Part shown: positions 25,207 through 33,039 of the stretch, piece by piece | Layout of the letters: each line of letters opens with the position of its first letter | How positions within the stretch are numbered: position 1 is the stretch's first letter | Source of the DNA: Mesorhizobium sp. WSM3859 | GTDB lineage: Bacteria; Pseudomonadota; Alphaproteobacteria; Rhizobiales; Rhizobiaceae | Direction of reading: 5' to 3' | Assembly: GCF_002295065.1 (NCBI RefSeq) | Contig: NZ_NSGG01000014.1 | Location: 62,001-126,000 of the forward strand | DNA: 64,000 nucleotides | Position numbers and translations under genes: made by a program | The notes under the pieces: generated by a model | Databases searched by the model: none | The model's input: the letters and a program-made list of their open reading frames with translations, nothing else | What the model was told of the DNA's origin: nothing

Positions 25207-26010
25207 TTAGGAGCGTTTGCGTGTGGGTTCGATATCGCCGGCATCCGAGCGTTGCCTGAGGCGCAACCTCGACACCCGCTGCCAGTCGCCGCTGCGCTCT
25301 GCTTCCGCCATCGAGCGCTCGACATAGGTGATGTGGTCCATCGCCGCCTTGCGCGCCGCGATCGGATCGCCGGCCTTGATCGCGGCATGGATCGCCCGGT
25401 GCTGCTCGAGCAGCGCCTCGCGCGCGCCGGGCACGCTGAACACCAGAAGCCGGTTCTGGAACACGCCTTCCGACAGCAGCCGGTAGCAGGAGCGCAGCGT
25501 GTGCAGCAGGATGATGTTGTGCGCGCATTCGCACACCGCATGGTGGAACTCGACGTCGATCTCCGCCTCGTCGTCGAAGTCGCCGGTCCGGTGCGCCTCC
25601 TCCATGCGCGCCATGATGCGGTCGAGCAGCTTAAGGTCCTCCGGCGTCGCCCGCCGCGCCGCATATTCGGCCGCCACAGCCTCGATCTCGCGCCGGTACT
25701 CCAGATAGTCGGTCACTGCCTTGCGGTGCGTGGAGATGAGGTCCGTCACCGGTTTGGTGAAGAGCTGGCCGATGACGTCGGCAACATGCGTGCCGCCGCC
25801 GGGTCGCGTCGTCAGCAGTCCGCGTCCCTCCAGCGCCTTCAGCGCATCGCGCAGGATCGGCCGCGACACGTCGAACTGGCGCGCCAGCTCGCGTTCGCCG
25901 GGCAGCCGGTCGCCGGTGCGCAGCACGCCTTCGAGGATCAGGCTCTCGATCTGCTGCACCACCTCGTCCGCGGTGCGCGAATGCTCGATCCTGGAGAAAA
26001 TGTCGCTCAA
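25207..26010 (-). CDS. FadR/GntR-family regulator, LldR-like
   Basis: The 267-residue protein has a winged helix (about 10-80; LPGERELARQFDVSRPILRD) and an FCD ligand domain (about 95-225) with EFHHAVCEC and HRAIHAAIKAGD. It precedes lldD by 23 bases on the same strand, the usual setting of LldR, which senses L-lactate. A CAAATT/AATTTG dyad lies 61 bases upstream of its start. The lactate assignment rests on context. Confidence 0.85.
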   Translation of the reverse strand: MSDIFSRIEHSRTADEVVQQIESLILEGVLRTGDRLPGERELARQFDVSRPILRDALKALEGRGLLTTRPGGGTHVADVIGQLFTKPVTDLISTHRKAVTDYLEYRREIEAVAAEYAARRATPEDLKLLDRIMARMEEAHRTGDFDDEAEIDVEFHHAVCECAHNIILLHTLRSCYRLLSEGVFQNRLLVFSVPGAREALLEQHRAIHAAIKAGDPIAARKAAMDHITYVERSMAEAERSGDWQRVSRLRLRQRSDAGDIEPTRKRS

Positions 26011-26070
26011 CGGAGATGCCTGGAGATGGAACGGATGTCGCCCAGATTAAAGCGTCTGTCGCCAACTGGT

Positions 26071-26090
26071 CAAATTATTTATCCAATTTG
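26071..26090. promoter_or_regulatory. Candidate operator dyad upstream of lldR-lldD
   Basis: CAAATT (26071-26076) and AATTTG (26085-26090) form a dyad with an 8-base AT-rich spacer, in the divergent region between lldR-lldD and the DUF3422 gene. The position suits autoregulation by the GntR protein. Confidence 0.4.
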
Positions 26091-26217
26091 CCCAATGCGG
26101 TCAGATAGCTTGCCGCGCGCTGCGATCGCCGGATGCTGATATTTGCTGTTTACGCGTCTCGCCGATTGCCGCAAGACGACCGGGTTGCACGAAGGGTCGA
26201 AAACAGGGGGACCAGCC

Positions 26218-27540
26218 GTGTCCGACGAGATGTCCAGTCTCGAATTCCAGCCGCGCGCCCAGGGCAGCGTCATGGGTTTTCCGGCGCATGAGGGGCGGCC
26301 CGGCGCGATTGGCGAGGTCCATGCCCGTCCACACCCGCTGATCGAAAAGCCGCGCGTGCTCATCCAGCTTTCCTTCATGACCGAGGCCGGCGCCGCGGTC
26401 GACCATGCCGTACTCTCGGAGCTTTCGAGGCGTCTGGGCATCGCCGCGCCGGAGCGCAACGCGCGCCACCACGCCATGAAATGGGGCAAGGGCTCGCTGC
26501 GCTGGGAGCGGCATACGGAATTCTCGACTTATCTGTGGGAGGGGCCGCTGGTCGAGAATGGCCGAGGGCAGGAAGATTCGCCCTTCGGCAACGGCTTCTC
26601 GCCCCCGGGCACGGTGATTTCCGGCATCCGCCTCGAAATCCGCAAATGGACGCAGGCGAGCGAAAGGCTGATCGCCGGCTTCGATCCGACCAGCCTGTGC
26701 TATTCGCTGGTCGAGCGCGGCGCCGCCGCCATCATCACCGATTTCCGGCAGGACGGCGACGGCCTGACCCGCATGCTGGTGCTCGACCGCGGCCTGACGC
26801 CGGCCAGCACCGGCGCACTGTCGCAGCGGCTGATCGACATCGAGAATTATCGGACGCTGGCCATGCTCGGCCTGCCCCTGGCGCTGACATTGTCCGGCCG
26901 CGCCCGCCGCATCGAGGATCGGCTGGCGCAGACCACACGGGAAATGAAGGCGGTCGAGACCCGCGACAGCCAGACGCTGCTCGCCGACCTCACCGAGCTC
27001 GCCGCCGAGCTCGAGGCCGACGCCGCATCCAGCCTCTACCGCTTCGGCGCCAGCCGCGCCTATGACGGCATCGTCACCGAAAGGCTGGAGGCGCTGGATG
27101 AAGAGCCGGTGCAGGGTTTTGACACCTGGGCGGGCTTCCTGCTGCGGCGCATGGCGCCGGCCATGCGCACCTGCCGCTCGGTCGAGGAGCGCCAGGCCAA
27201 CCTGTCGCGAAAGCTTACCCGCGCGACTACGCTTCTGCGCACCTGGGTCGATGTCGATGTCGAAAAGCAGAACCGCGACCTGCTGGCGTCGATGAACAAC
27301 CGGGCCCGGCTGCAACTGCGCCTGCAGCAGACGGTCGAAGGCCTGTCCGTGGCCGCCGTGTCGTACTACGTCGTCGGCCTCATCGGCTATGTCGCCAAGG
27401 GCGCCTCGGTCTTCGGCCATGCCTTCGCGCCCGAGGTCGTCACCGCGGCTTCCGTGCCGGTCGCCATCCTGCTCGTCTGGTGGGGCGTGCGCCGGGTGCG
27501 CAAAATGCATTCCGAGCCGGCGAAGCATCCGGGCGAGTAA
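26218..27540 (+). CDS. DUF3422-family membrane-anchored protein
   Basis: A 440-residue protein matching DUF3422 (HEGRPGAIGEVHARPHPLIE near the start, HHAMKWGKGSLRWERHTEFS, PPGTVISGIRLEI). The middle is helical with many Arg and Glu (RRIEDRLAQTTREMKAVETR), and two hydrophobic helices lie near the C-terminus (about 365-425). The likely topology is a cytoplasmic body held by a C-terminal hairpin, reminiscent of CorA-like or coiled-coil anchors; function is unknown. The GTG at 26218 is chosen for the AGGGGG eight bases upstream. A 506-codon antisense frame is its shadow. Confidence 0.82.
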   Translation: MSDEMSSLEFQPRAQGSVMGFPAHEGRPGAIGEVHARPHPLIEKPRVLIQLSFMTEAGAAVDHAVLSELSRRLGIAAPERNARHHAMKWGKGSLRWERHTEFSTYLWEGPLVENGRGQEDSPFGNGFSPPGTVISGIRLEIRKWTQASERLIAGFDPTSLCYSLVERGAAAIITDFRQDGDGLTRMLVLDRGLTPASTGALSQRLIDIENYRTLAMLGLPLALTLSGRARRIEDRLAQTTREMKAVETRDSQTLLADLTELAAELEADAASSLYRFGASRAYDGIVTERLEALDEEPVQGFDTWAGFLLRRMAPAMRTCRSVEERQANLSRKLTRATTLLRTWVDVDVEKQNRDLLASMNNRARLQLRLQQTVEGLSVAAVSYYVVGLIGYVAKGASVFGHAFAPEVVTAASVPVAILLVWWGVRRVRKMHSEPAKHPGE

Positions 27541-27684
27541 TCTCCCCCCTTGATGCGAGCAAGCAGCGGCAGATTGCCGCTGCGGAAGCTGGGCACTCCG
27601 CTCGCCGGCCGATGCTACCAAAGCAGCGTTTGCAACAAAACGATCGGGCTGGTAAAAGATTTTGACCAGTCAAGCGAGTGACCG

Positions 27685-29181
27685 ATGTCCGGCCTAGCCA
27701 TGCCCAAGCCAGATGCCGAGACGATGCGCCGGCGCGCTGAGATCGTCGCCGACATGCGCATCATCGTGCCGGGCGAGGGCGTCGTCGATACGGCCAATGA
27801 AATGCGCGCCTTTGAAAGCGACGGCCTTACCGCCTACCGGCAATTGCCGCTGGTGGTGGTGCTGCCCGAGACTGTCGCGCAGGTCTCGCGCGTGCTTAAA
27901 TACTGCAACGAGCGCAACATCCGCGTCGTGCCGCGCGGTTCCGGCACCTCGCTCTCGGGCGGCGCGCTGCCGCTGGAAGATGCGGTGCTGCTCGTGATGA
28001 GCCGCTTCAACCGCATCCTGGCGATCGATTACCCGAACCGCATCGTCGTCGCGCAGCCGGGCGTCACCAATCTCGGCATCACCACCGCCGTCGACCAGGA
28101 GGGCTTTTACTACGCCCCCGATCCATCCTCCCAGATCGCCTGCTCGATCGGCGGAAACGTCGCGGAGAATTCCGGCGGCGTGCATTGCCTGAAATACGGG
28201 CTTACCGCCAATAATGTGCTGGGCATCGAGATGGTGCTGATGAATGGCGAGGTGGTTAGGCTTGGCGGCAGTCACCTCGATCAGGAAGGCTACGACCTGC
28301 TCGGCGTCATGACCGGCTCCGAAGGCCTGCTCGGCGTCGTCACCGAGGTCACGGTGCGGATCCTGAAGAAGCCGGAGACGGCGCGCGCGCTGCTGATCGG
28401 CTTCCCGACCAGCGAACAGGGCGGCCAATGCGTCGCCGACATCATCGGCGCCGGCATCATTCCAGGCGGCATGGAGATGATGGACCGCCCTGCGATCCAC
28501 GCGGCGGAGGATTTCGTCCAGGTGGGCTATCCGCTCGACGTCGAGGCGCTGCTGATCGTCGAGCTCGACGGTCCGAGCGTAGAGGTTGACCATCTGATCG
28601 GCCTCATCGAAGGGATTGCGTACAGGAACGGCTCGACCACCTGCCGCATCTCGCAGTCCGAGCAGGAGCGGCTGAGCTTCTGGGCCGGGCGCAAGGCGGC
28701 TTTCCCTGCCGTCGGCCGCATCTCGCCGGACTATTACTGCATGGACGGCACCATTCCGCGCAAGGAATTGCCGAGGGTGCTGGCCGGCATGCGCGAACTC
28801 TCCGAGAAATACGGACTTGGCGTTGCCAATGTCTTCCACGCCGGCGACGGCAATCTGCACCCGCTGATCCTCTACGACGCCAATGTGCCGGGCGAGCTCG
28901 ACAAGGCCGAAAGCTTCGGCGCCGACATTTTGCGGCTTTGCGTCGAGGTTGGCGGCGTGCTGACCGGCGAGCACGGCGTCGGCGTCGAGAAGCGCGACCT
29001 GATGCCGGAAATGTTCAATCAGATCGATCTCGATCAGCAGATGCGCGTCAAATGCGCCTTCGATCCCAACCATCTGCTCAACCCCGGCAAGGTGTTTCCG
29101 CAACTGCGCCGCTGCGCGGAGTTGGGAAGGATGCACGTGCATCGCGGGCAGCTGGCGTTTCCGGATATTCCGAGGTTTTGA
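27685..29181 (+). CDS. glcD: Glycolate oxidase subunit GlcD (FAD-linked oxidase)
   Basis: The 498-residue protein has a PCMH-type FAD-binding domain (about 50-235; RGSGTSLSGGALP, CSIGGNVAENSGGVHCLKYG, TGSEGLLGVVTEVTV) and a C-terminal FAD-oxidase domain (VANVFHAGDGNLHPLILYD, TGEHGVGVEKRDLM). With GlcE and GlcF it oxidises glycolate to glyoxylate at the inner membrane. It is the first gene of a glc cluster. Its TGA overlaps the ATG of the DUF559 ORF by one base. Confidence 0.93.
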   Translation: MSGLAMPKPDAETMRRRAEIVADMRIIVPGEGVVDTANEMRAFESDGLTAYRQLPLVVVLPETVAQVSRVLKYCNERNIRVVPRGSGTSLSGGALPLEDAVLLVMSRFNRILAIDYPNRIVVAQPGVTNLGITTAVDQEGFYYAPDPSSQIACSIGGNVAENSGGVHCLKYGLTANNVLGIEMVLMNGEVVRLGGSHLDQEGYDLLGVMTGSEGLLGVVTEVTVRILKKPETARALLIGFPTSEQGGQCVADIIGAGIIPGGMEMMDRPAIHAAEDFVQVGYPLDVEALLIVELDGPSVEVDHLIGLIEGIAYRNGSTTCRISQSEQERLSFWAGRKAAFPAVGRISPDYYCMDGTIPRKELPRVLAGMRELSEKYGLGVANVFHAGDGNLHPLILYDANVPGELDKAESFGADILRLCVEVGGVLTGEHGVGVEKRDLMPEMFNQIDLDQQMRVKCAFDPNHLLNPGKVFPQLRRCAELGRMHVHRGQLAFPDIPRF

Positions 29182-29696
29182 TGGGGGCTTTTCGAAACTC
29201 CGGTTCCTCGCCCCCGCAAAGCGGGGGAGAGGTGGCTCGGGCGAAGCCCGAGACGGAGAGGGGGACGCCCTCTCAGCCAAGCCGCCGTTCGCCAGAAAAG
29301 ATCGCCCGTGCGCGCGAGCTTCGCCAGGGGGATAACCAGGCGGAAGCGACCCTCTGGAACGAGCTGAAGGCGAAGAGGCTGGGCGCCTACAAATTCGTTC
29401 GCCAGATGCCCATCGGTCCGTATTTCGCGGATTTTGCCTGCAGGAGCCAAAAGCTGATCGTGGAGCTGGACGGGAGTCAGCACGCGGAGAGTTCATACGA
29501 CAGGCGACGCGACGAATTCATGCGAGCCGAAGGCTTCTCGGTTCTGCGCTACTGGAACTTTGACGTTCTGAAGAACAAGCGAAGTGTTTGCGAGACGATC
29601 CTTGCAGCACTGGAAGGGCGGCTTGCCGAAGATGTGGCCGCTTCGGACCTCACATTCGTTTTCGCAGCCAGGAAGACGGGAGACAGCGCTCTATGA
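29181..29696 (+). CDS. DUF559 (Vsr-like endonuclease fold) protein with repeat-derived N-terminus
   Basis: A 171-residue frame whose residues about 45-160 match DUF559: ARELRQGDNQAEATLWNEL, ADFACRSQKLIVELDGSQH (the probable nuclease Asp/Glu site) and a later RRDEFMRAEGFSVLRYWN. DUF559 is related to the PD-(D/E)xK very-short-patch repair fold; activity is inferred. The first 28 or so codons are a translation of the 63-bp intergenic repeat, so the native start may lie further in. It sits between glcD and glcE and is bracketed by a perfect inverted repeat, which suggests acquisition as a unit. Confidence 0.75.
   Translation: MGAFRNSGSSPPQSGGEVARAKPETERGTPSQPSRRSPEKIARARELRQGDNQAEATLWNELKAKRLGAYKFVRQMPIGPYFADFACRSQKLIVELDGSQHAESSYDRRRDEFMRAEGFSVLRYWNFDVLKNKRSVCETILAALEGRLAEDVAASDLTFVFAARKTGDSAL
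29202..29264 (+). repeat. Two-hairpin (RIME-like) repeat, left copy of a perfect inverted pair
   Basis: Hairpin 1 is GCCCCCGC-AAA-GCGGGGG, hairpin 2 is CTCGGGC-GAA-GCCCGAG, followed by a GGAGAGGGGG tail. All 63 bases recur in reverse complement at 29700-29762. It lies inside the 5' part of the DUF559 frame. The architecture of two palindromes resembles rhizobial intergenic mosaic elements. Confidence 0.8.
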
Positions 29697-29699
29697 CGG

Positions 29700-29762
29700 C
29701 CCCCTCTCCGTCTCGGGCTTCGCCCGAGCCACCTCTCCCCCGCTTTGCGGGGGCGAGGAACC
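29700..29762 (-). repeat. Two-hairpin (RIME-like) repeat, right copy of a perfect inverted pair
   Basis: This is the exact reverse complement of 29202-29264. It begins four bases after the DUF559 stop. With 29799-29853 it also forms a head-to-head pair, as at four other loci in the window. Confidence 0.8.
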
Positions 29763-29798
29763 CAAGCTTTTCAAGGTCGCGACGTCGGCGGTTGGCGT

Positions 29799-29853
29799 TT
29801 CCTCGCCCCCATGAAATGGGGGAGAGGTGTCCGCGTAGCGGACGGAGAGGGGG
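29799..29853 (+). repeat. Two-hairpin (RIME-like) repeat, variant
   Basis: Same layout as 29202-29264 but with different stems: CGCCCCCAT-GAA-ATGGGGG, then GTCCGC-GTA-GCGGAC, then GGAGAGGGGG. A partial fragment (GCGCGGGCGAGGAACC) follows near 29884-29900, just before glcE. Confidence 0.75.
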
Positions 29854-29910
29854 CAGCGCTGCCGTATGCGATTGCCCTGGCCTTGCGCGGGCGAGGAACC
29901 AGGCAAAGCT

Positions 29911-31164
29911 ATGACCACCTTCACCCCATCCTCTTCCGCCGAAGTCCTCACCACCATCCAATGGGCGGCAGCCGAAGAAACACCCCTCGAGCTCCTCGGC
30001 CACGGGTCCAAGCGCGGCATCGGCCGTCCGCTGCAGACCGAGCATACGCTCGACCTCTCCAAGCTCACGGGCGTCACCCTCTACGAACCCGCCGAGCTGG
30101 TGCTCTCGGCCAAGGCCGGGACGCCGCTCGCCGAGATCGAAAAACTGCTTGCGGAAAACGGCCAGCAATTTGCCTTCGAGCCGATGGACTACGCTCCACT
30201 GCTCGGTAGCCAGCCAGGCAGGGGAACCATCGGCGGTGTGCTGGCCGCAAACCTCTCCGGCCCGCGCCGCCTCAAGGCAGGCGCCGCGCGCGACCATATT
30301 CTTGGCGTCGCCGCCGTCTCCGGCCGCGGCGAGGCCTTCAAGTCGGGCGGGCGCGTCGTCAAGAACGTCACCGGCTACGATCTGTCCAAGCTGATGGCCA
30401 ACAGCTGGGGCACGCTGGCCGTGCTCACCGATGTCACGTTCAAGGTGCTGCCAGCCGCCGAAACGGAAGTGACTTTGGCCATCCGCGGTCTGCTCGACGA
30501 GGCCGCCGTCGCCGCCATGGCGCTGGCGCTGGGCTCCAGCGCCGAAGTGTCGAGCGCGGCGCATCTGCCGGAGCGCATCGCCGCCCGTGTCGCCGGTGGC
30601 AAGCACGGCAGCGATGCCGCAACGTTGCTGCGCGTCGAGGGGTTTGGTCCGTCGGTCGTCTATCGCATTGAGGCGCTCCGAAAGCTGCTCGGCAAGGCCG
30701 GGCCGCTGGAACAGATCGCCGGCGAGGCGTCGAAGACGATCTGGCGCGACATCCGCGATTGCCGGCCCTTCGCCGATGGCGGCACGCGGCCGGTCTGGCG
30801 CGTCTCGATGGCGCCGTCCGCGGCGCACCATATGGTGATGGCGCTGCGCATGCAGGCGGCAGTCGACGCATTCTACGACTGGCAGGGTGGCCTGGTGTGG
30901 CTCTCCATGCGCGAGGACGATCCGGAGGCGGAGCTTCTGCGCAACTTGATCCGCAAGCATGGCGGCGGCCATGCGACGCTGGTGCGCGCCGCCGCCCCGC
31001 ATCGCGCCGCTTTGCCTGTGTTCGAACCTCAGCCGCCGCATCTGGCGGCACTGTCCGCCAGACTCAAAGCCGAGTTCGATCCGAAGAATATCCTCAACCT
31101 CGGCCGCATGGCGCCAGGCGCAAGCTCTGCTACTCTCCCCCGATCAACCGAGGGAGCATTATGA
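29911..31164 (+). CDS. glcE: Glycolate oxidase subunit GlcE (FAD-binding)
   Basis: The 417-residue protein has a PCMH FAD-binding half (about 10-185; ELLGHGSKRGIGRP, GSQPGRGTIGGVLAANLSGP, GGRVVKNVTGYDLSKLMANS) and a weaker C-terminal domain ending FDPKNILNLGRM. GlcE is the second flavin subunit of glycolate oxidase. The ATG at 29911 follows repeat-rich DNA; an upstream in-frame ATG at 29866 lies in that DNA and is rejected. Its TGA overlaps the next ATG by four bases. Confidence 0.92.
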   Translation: MTTFTPSSSAEVLTTIQWAAAEETPLELLGHGSKRGIGRPLQTEHTLDLSKLTGVTLYEPAELVLSAKAGTPLAEIEKLLAENGQQFAFEPMDYAPLLGSQPGRGTIGGVLAANLSGPRRLKAGAARDHILGVAAVSGRGEAFKSGGRVVKNVTGYDLSKLMANSWGTLAVLTDVTFKVLPAAETEVTLAIRGLLDEAAVAAMALALGSSAEVSSAAHLPERIAARVAGGKHGSDAATLLRVEGFGPSVVYRIEALRKLLGKAGPLEQIAGEASKTIWRDIRDCRPFADGGTRPVWRVSMAPSAAHHMVMALRMQAAVDAFYDWQGGLVWLSMREDDPEAELLRNLIRKHGGGHATLVRAAAPHRAALPVFEPQPPHLAALSARLKAEFDPKNILNLGRMAPGASSATLPRSTEGAL

Positions 31165-31550
31165 GCAATACCGATCCAGGACCGAACAGCGCACCGCGCC
31201 AGACCGATCGCTGGCTGGAGCCGGGCCAGACCAACGCGCTTGTCATCTACATCCTCTACCTCGCCAGCCTCGTCATCGGCATCACCGGCATTGTCGGCAT
31301 CGTGCTTGCCTACATCAACCGCGGCAAGGCCGGCGGCTTTGTCGAAAGCCACTATACGTTCCTGATCAGGACGTTCTGGATCGGCCTTCTCTACGCGCTG
31401 ATCTCGGTGGTCCTGATGATGCTTGTGATCGGCTTCGTACTGATGTTGGCCGTCGCCGTCTGGTTTATCGCCCGCTGCATTCTGGGCATCCAGGCGCTGC
31501 AGCGCGGCGAGCCCGTCAAGAACCCGCAAAGCTGGCTTCTGGGACAGTAA
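31161..31550 (+). CDS. Small membrane protein, DUF4870-like
   Basis: A 129-residue protein with about three transmembrane helices (roughly 27-50, 66-90 and 88-110) and the tail GIQALQRGEPVKNPQSWLLG, as in DUF4870-type proteins of rhizobia. Function unknown. GAGGGA precedes the ATG, and the four-base overlap with glcE plus ten-base gap to glcF make it part of the operon; it might help seat the oxidase at the membrane (inference). Confidence 0.8.
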   Translation: MSNTDPGPNSAPRQTDRWLEPGQTNALVIYILYLASLVIGITGIVGIVLAYINRGKAGGFVESHYTFLIRTFWIGLLYALISVVLMMLVIGFVLMLAVAVWFIARCILGIQALQRGEPVKNPQSWLLGQ

Positions 31551-31560
31551 GGATTTTTGC

Positions 31561-32889
31561 GTGCAGACCAATTTCTCCCTTGCCCAGCTCGCCGATCCGC
31601 ATGTCGCGGAATCGGAGAAGATCCTGCGCAAATGCGTGCATTGCGGTTTCTGCACCGCCACTTGTCCGACCTATGTGACGCTTGGCAACGAGCTGGATTC
31701 GCCGCGCGGCCGCATCTACCTCATCAAGGACATGCTGGAGAAGGGCCGGCCGGCGGATAAGGAGATCGTCACCCATATCGACCGCTGCCTGTCCTGCCTT
31801 GCCTGCATGACGACATGTCCGTCGGGCGTGAACTACATGCATCTGGTCGACCACGCCCGCGCCCACATCCAGGAGACCTACAAGCGGCCGCTGCTCGACC
31901 GGCTGACCCGGGCCATGCTGGCCTTCGTGCTGCCTTATCCCAGCCGCTTCCGCGCCGCGCTGAAACTGGCCGGGCTCGGCCGGCCTTTCATCGGCCTGTT
32001 CGAAAAACTGCCGGCCTTGAAGCCGGTCGCCGCCATGCTGAAGCTCGCGCCGTCCGCGATCCCGCCGGCATCGCCCATGGCGAAGCCAGGTGCGCATGCC
32101 GGGCAGGGGAGCAAGAAACGCGGCCGCGTCACCATCCTCACCGGTTGCGCGCAATCCGTGCTCGATCCCGCCATCAACGACACCACCATCTCGCTGCTGA
32201 CCAGGCTGGGCGTCGAGGTCGTGGTGTCGGAAGGCGAGGGCTGCTGCGGCGCGCTCGTCCATCACATGGGCCAGGAGGATCAGGCCCTTGCCTCGGCCAA
32301 ACGGAATGTTGACGCCTGGACCCGCGCCATCGAGCAAGGCGGTCTCAACGCCATCATCATCACCGCATCGGGCTGCGGCACGACGATCAAGGATTACGGC
32401 TTCATGCTGCGCCTCGATCCGGCCTATGCGGACAAGGCCGCGCGCGTCTCGGCGCTGACCAAGGACGTCACGGAATATCTCGCCACGCTCGACCTGCCCG
32501 CGCCGGTGCGCAAGCCGGGCACGATCGTCGCCTACCATTCCGCATGCTCGATGCAGCATGGCCAGAAGATCACGCGCCAGCCGAAGGAGCTTCTGGCCAT
32601 GGCGGGCTTCGTCGTGCGCGAGCCGCGCGAGGGCCATCTGTGTTGCGGCTCGGCCGGCACCTACAACATCCTGCAGCCCGAGATTTCGACCAAGCTGCGC
32701 GACCGCAAGGTGAAAAACATCGAGGCGACGGGTGCCGAAATCGTCGCCACCGGCAATATCGGCTGCATCACCCAGATCGCGTCCGCCGCCAGGCTGCCGG
32801 TGGTGCACACGATCAAGCTGCTCGACTGGGCCTATGGCGGCCACAGGCCGGAAGGCGTTCCCGAGCGAGGGCTTGCGGCGGCAGAGTGA
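31561..32889 (+). CDS. glcF: Glycolate oxidase iron-sulfur subunit GlcF
   Basis: The 442-residue protein has two 4Fe-4S motifs, CVHCGFCTATCP (C25, C28, C31, C35) and CLSCLACMTTCP (C76, C79, C82, C86), and two CCG domains (GEGCCGALVHHMG and GHLCCGSAGTYN). It passes electrons from the flavin subunits to the quinone pool. The start is GTG at 31561, preceded by AAGGA. It is the last gene of the glc cluster; a pair of two-hairpin repeats follows. Confidence 0.94.
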   Translation: MQTNFSLAQLADPHVAESEKILRKCVHCGFCTATCPTYVTLGNELDSPRGRIYLIKDMLEKGRPADKEIVTHIDRCLSCLACMTTCPSGVNYMHLVDHARAHIQETYKRPLLDRLTRAMLAFVLPYPSRFRAALKLAGLGRPFIGLFEKLPALKPVAAMLKLAPSAIPPASPMAKPGAHAGQGSKKRGRVTILTGCAQSVLDPAINDTTISLLTRLGVEVVVSEGEGCCGALVHHMGQEDQALASAKRNVDAWTRAIEQGGLNAIIITASGCGTTIKDYGFMLRLDPAYADKAARVSALTKDVTEYLATLDLPAPVRKPGTIVAYHSACSMQHGQKITRQPKELLAMAGFVVREPREGHLCCGSAGTYNILQPEISTKLRDRKVKNIEATGAEIVATGNIGCITQIASAARLPVVHTIKLLDWAYGGHRPEGVPERGLAAAE

Positions 32890-32904
32890 TCCTCGTCGTC
32901 GGCG

Positions 32905-33031
32905 CCCCCTCATCCGGCCGCTTCGCGGCCACCTTCTCCCCGAGGGGAGAAGAGGCTGGGGCCGACGCCGACAATCTCCTCTCCCCACCGGGGAGAGGTC
33001 AGCCGAGCGAAGCGGAGGCTGGGTGAGGGGG
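32905..33031. repeat. Head-to-head pair of two-hairpin repeats
   Basis: The left copy (32905-32951, minus orientation) has GGCCGC-TTC-GCGGCC and TTCTCCCC-GA-GGGGAGAA. The right copy (32976-33031, plus) has CTCTCCCC-ACC-GGGGAGAG, then a CAGCC...GGCTG hairpin and a GGTGAGGGGG tail. They fill the convergent gap between glcF and the folD paralogue and may end both transcripts. Confidence 0.75.
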
Positions 33032-33039
33032 AGTGCCGC

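Noticed and set aside
26101..27621. 506-codon antisense frame over the DUF3422 gene
   Set aside because: Mirror frame of a GC-rich gene; rich in Gly, Arg, Gln and His without motifs, while the plus strand encodes a recognised family.
27694..29496. 600-codon antisense frame over glcD and the DUF559 ORF
   Set aside because: Shadow of glcD; no domain, and it runs through the intergenic repeat.
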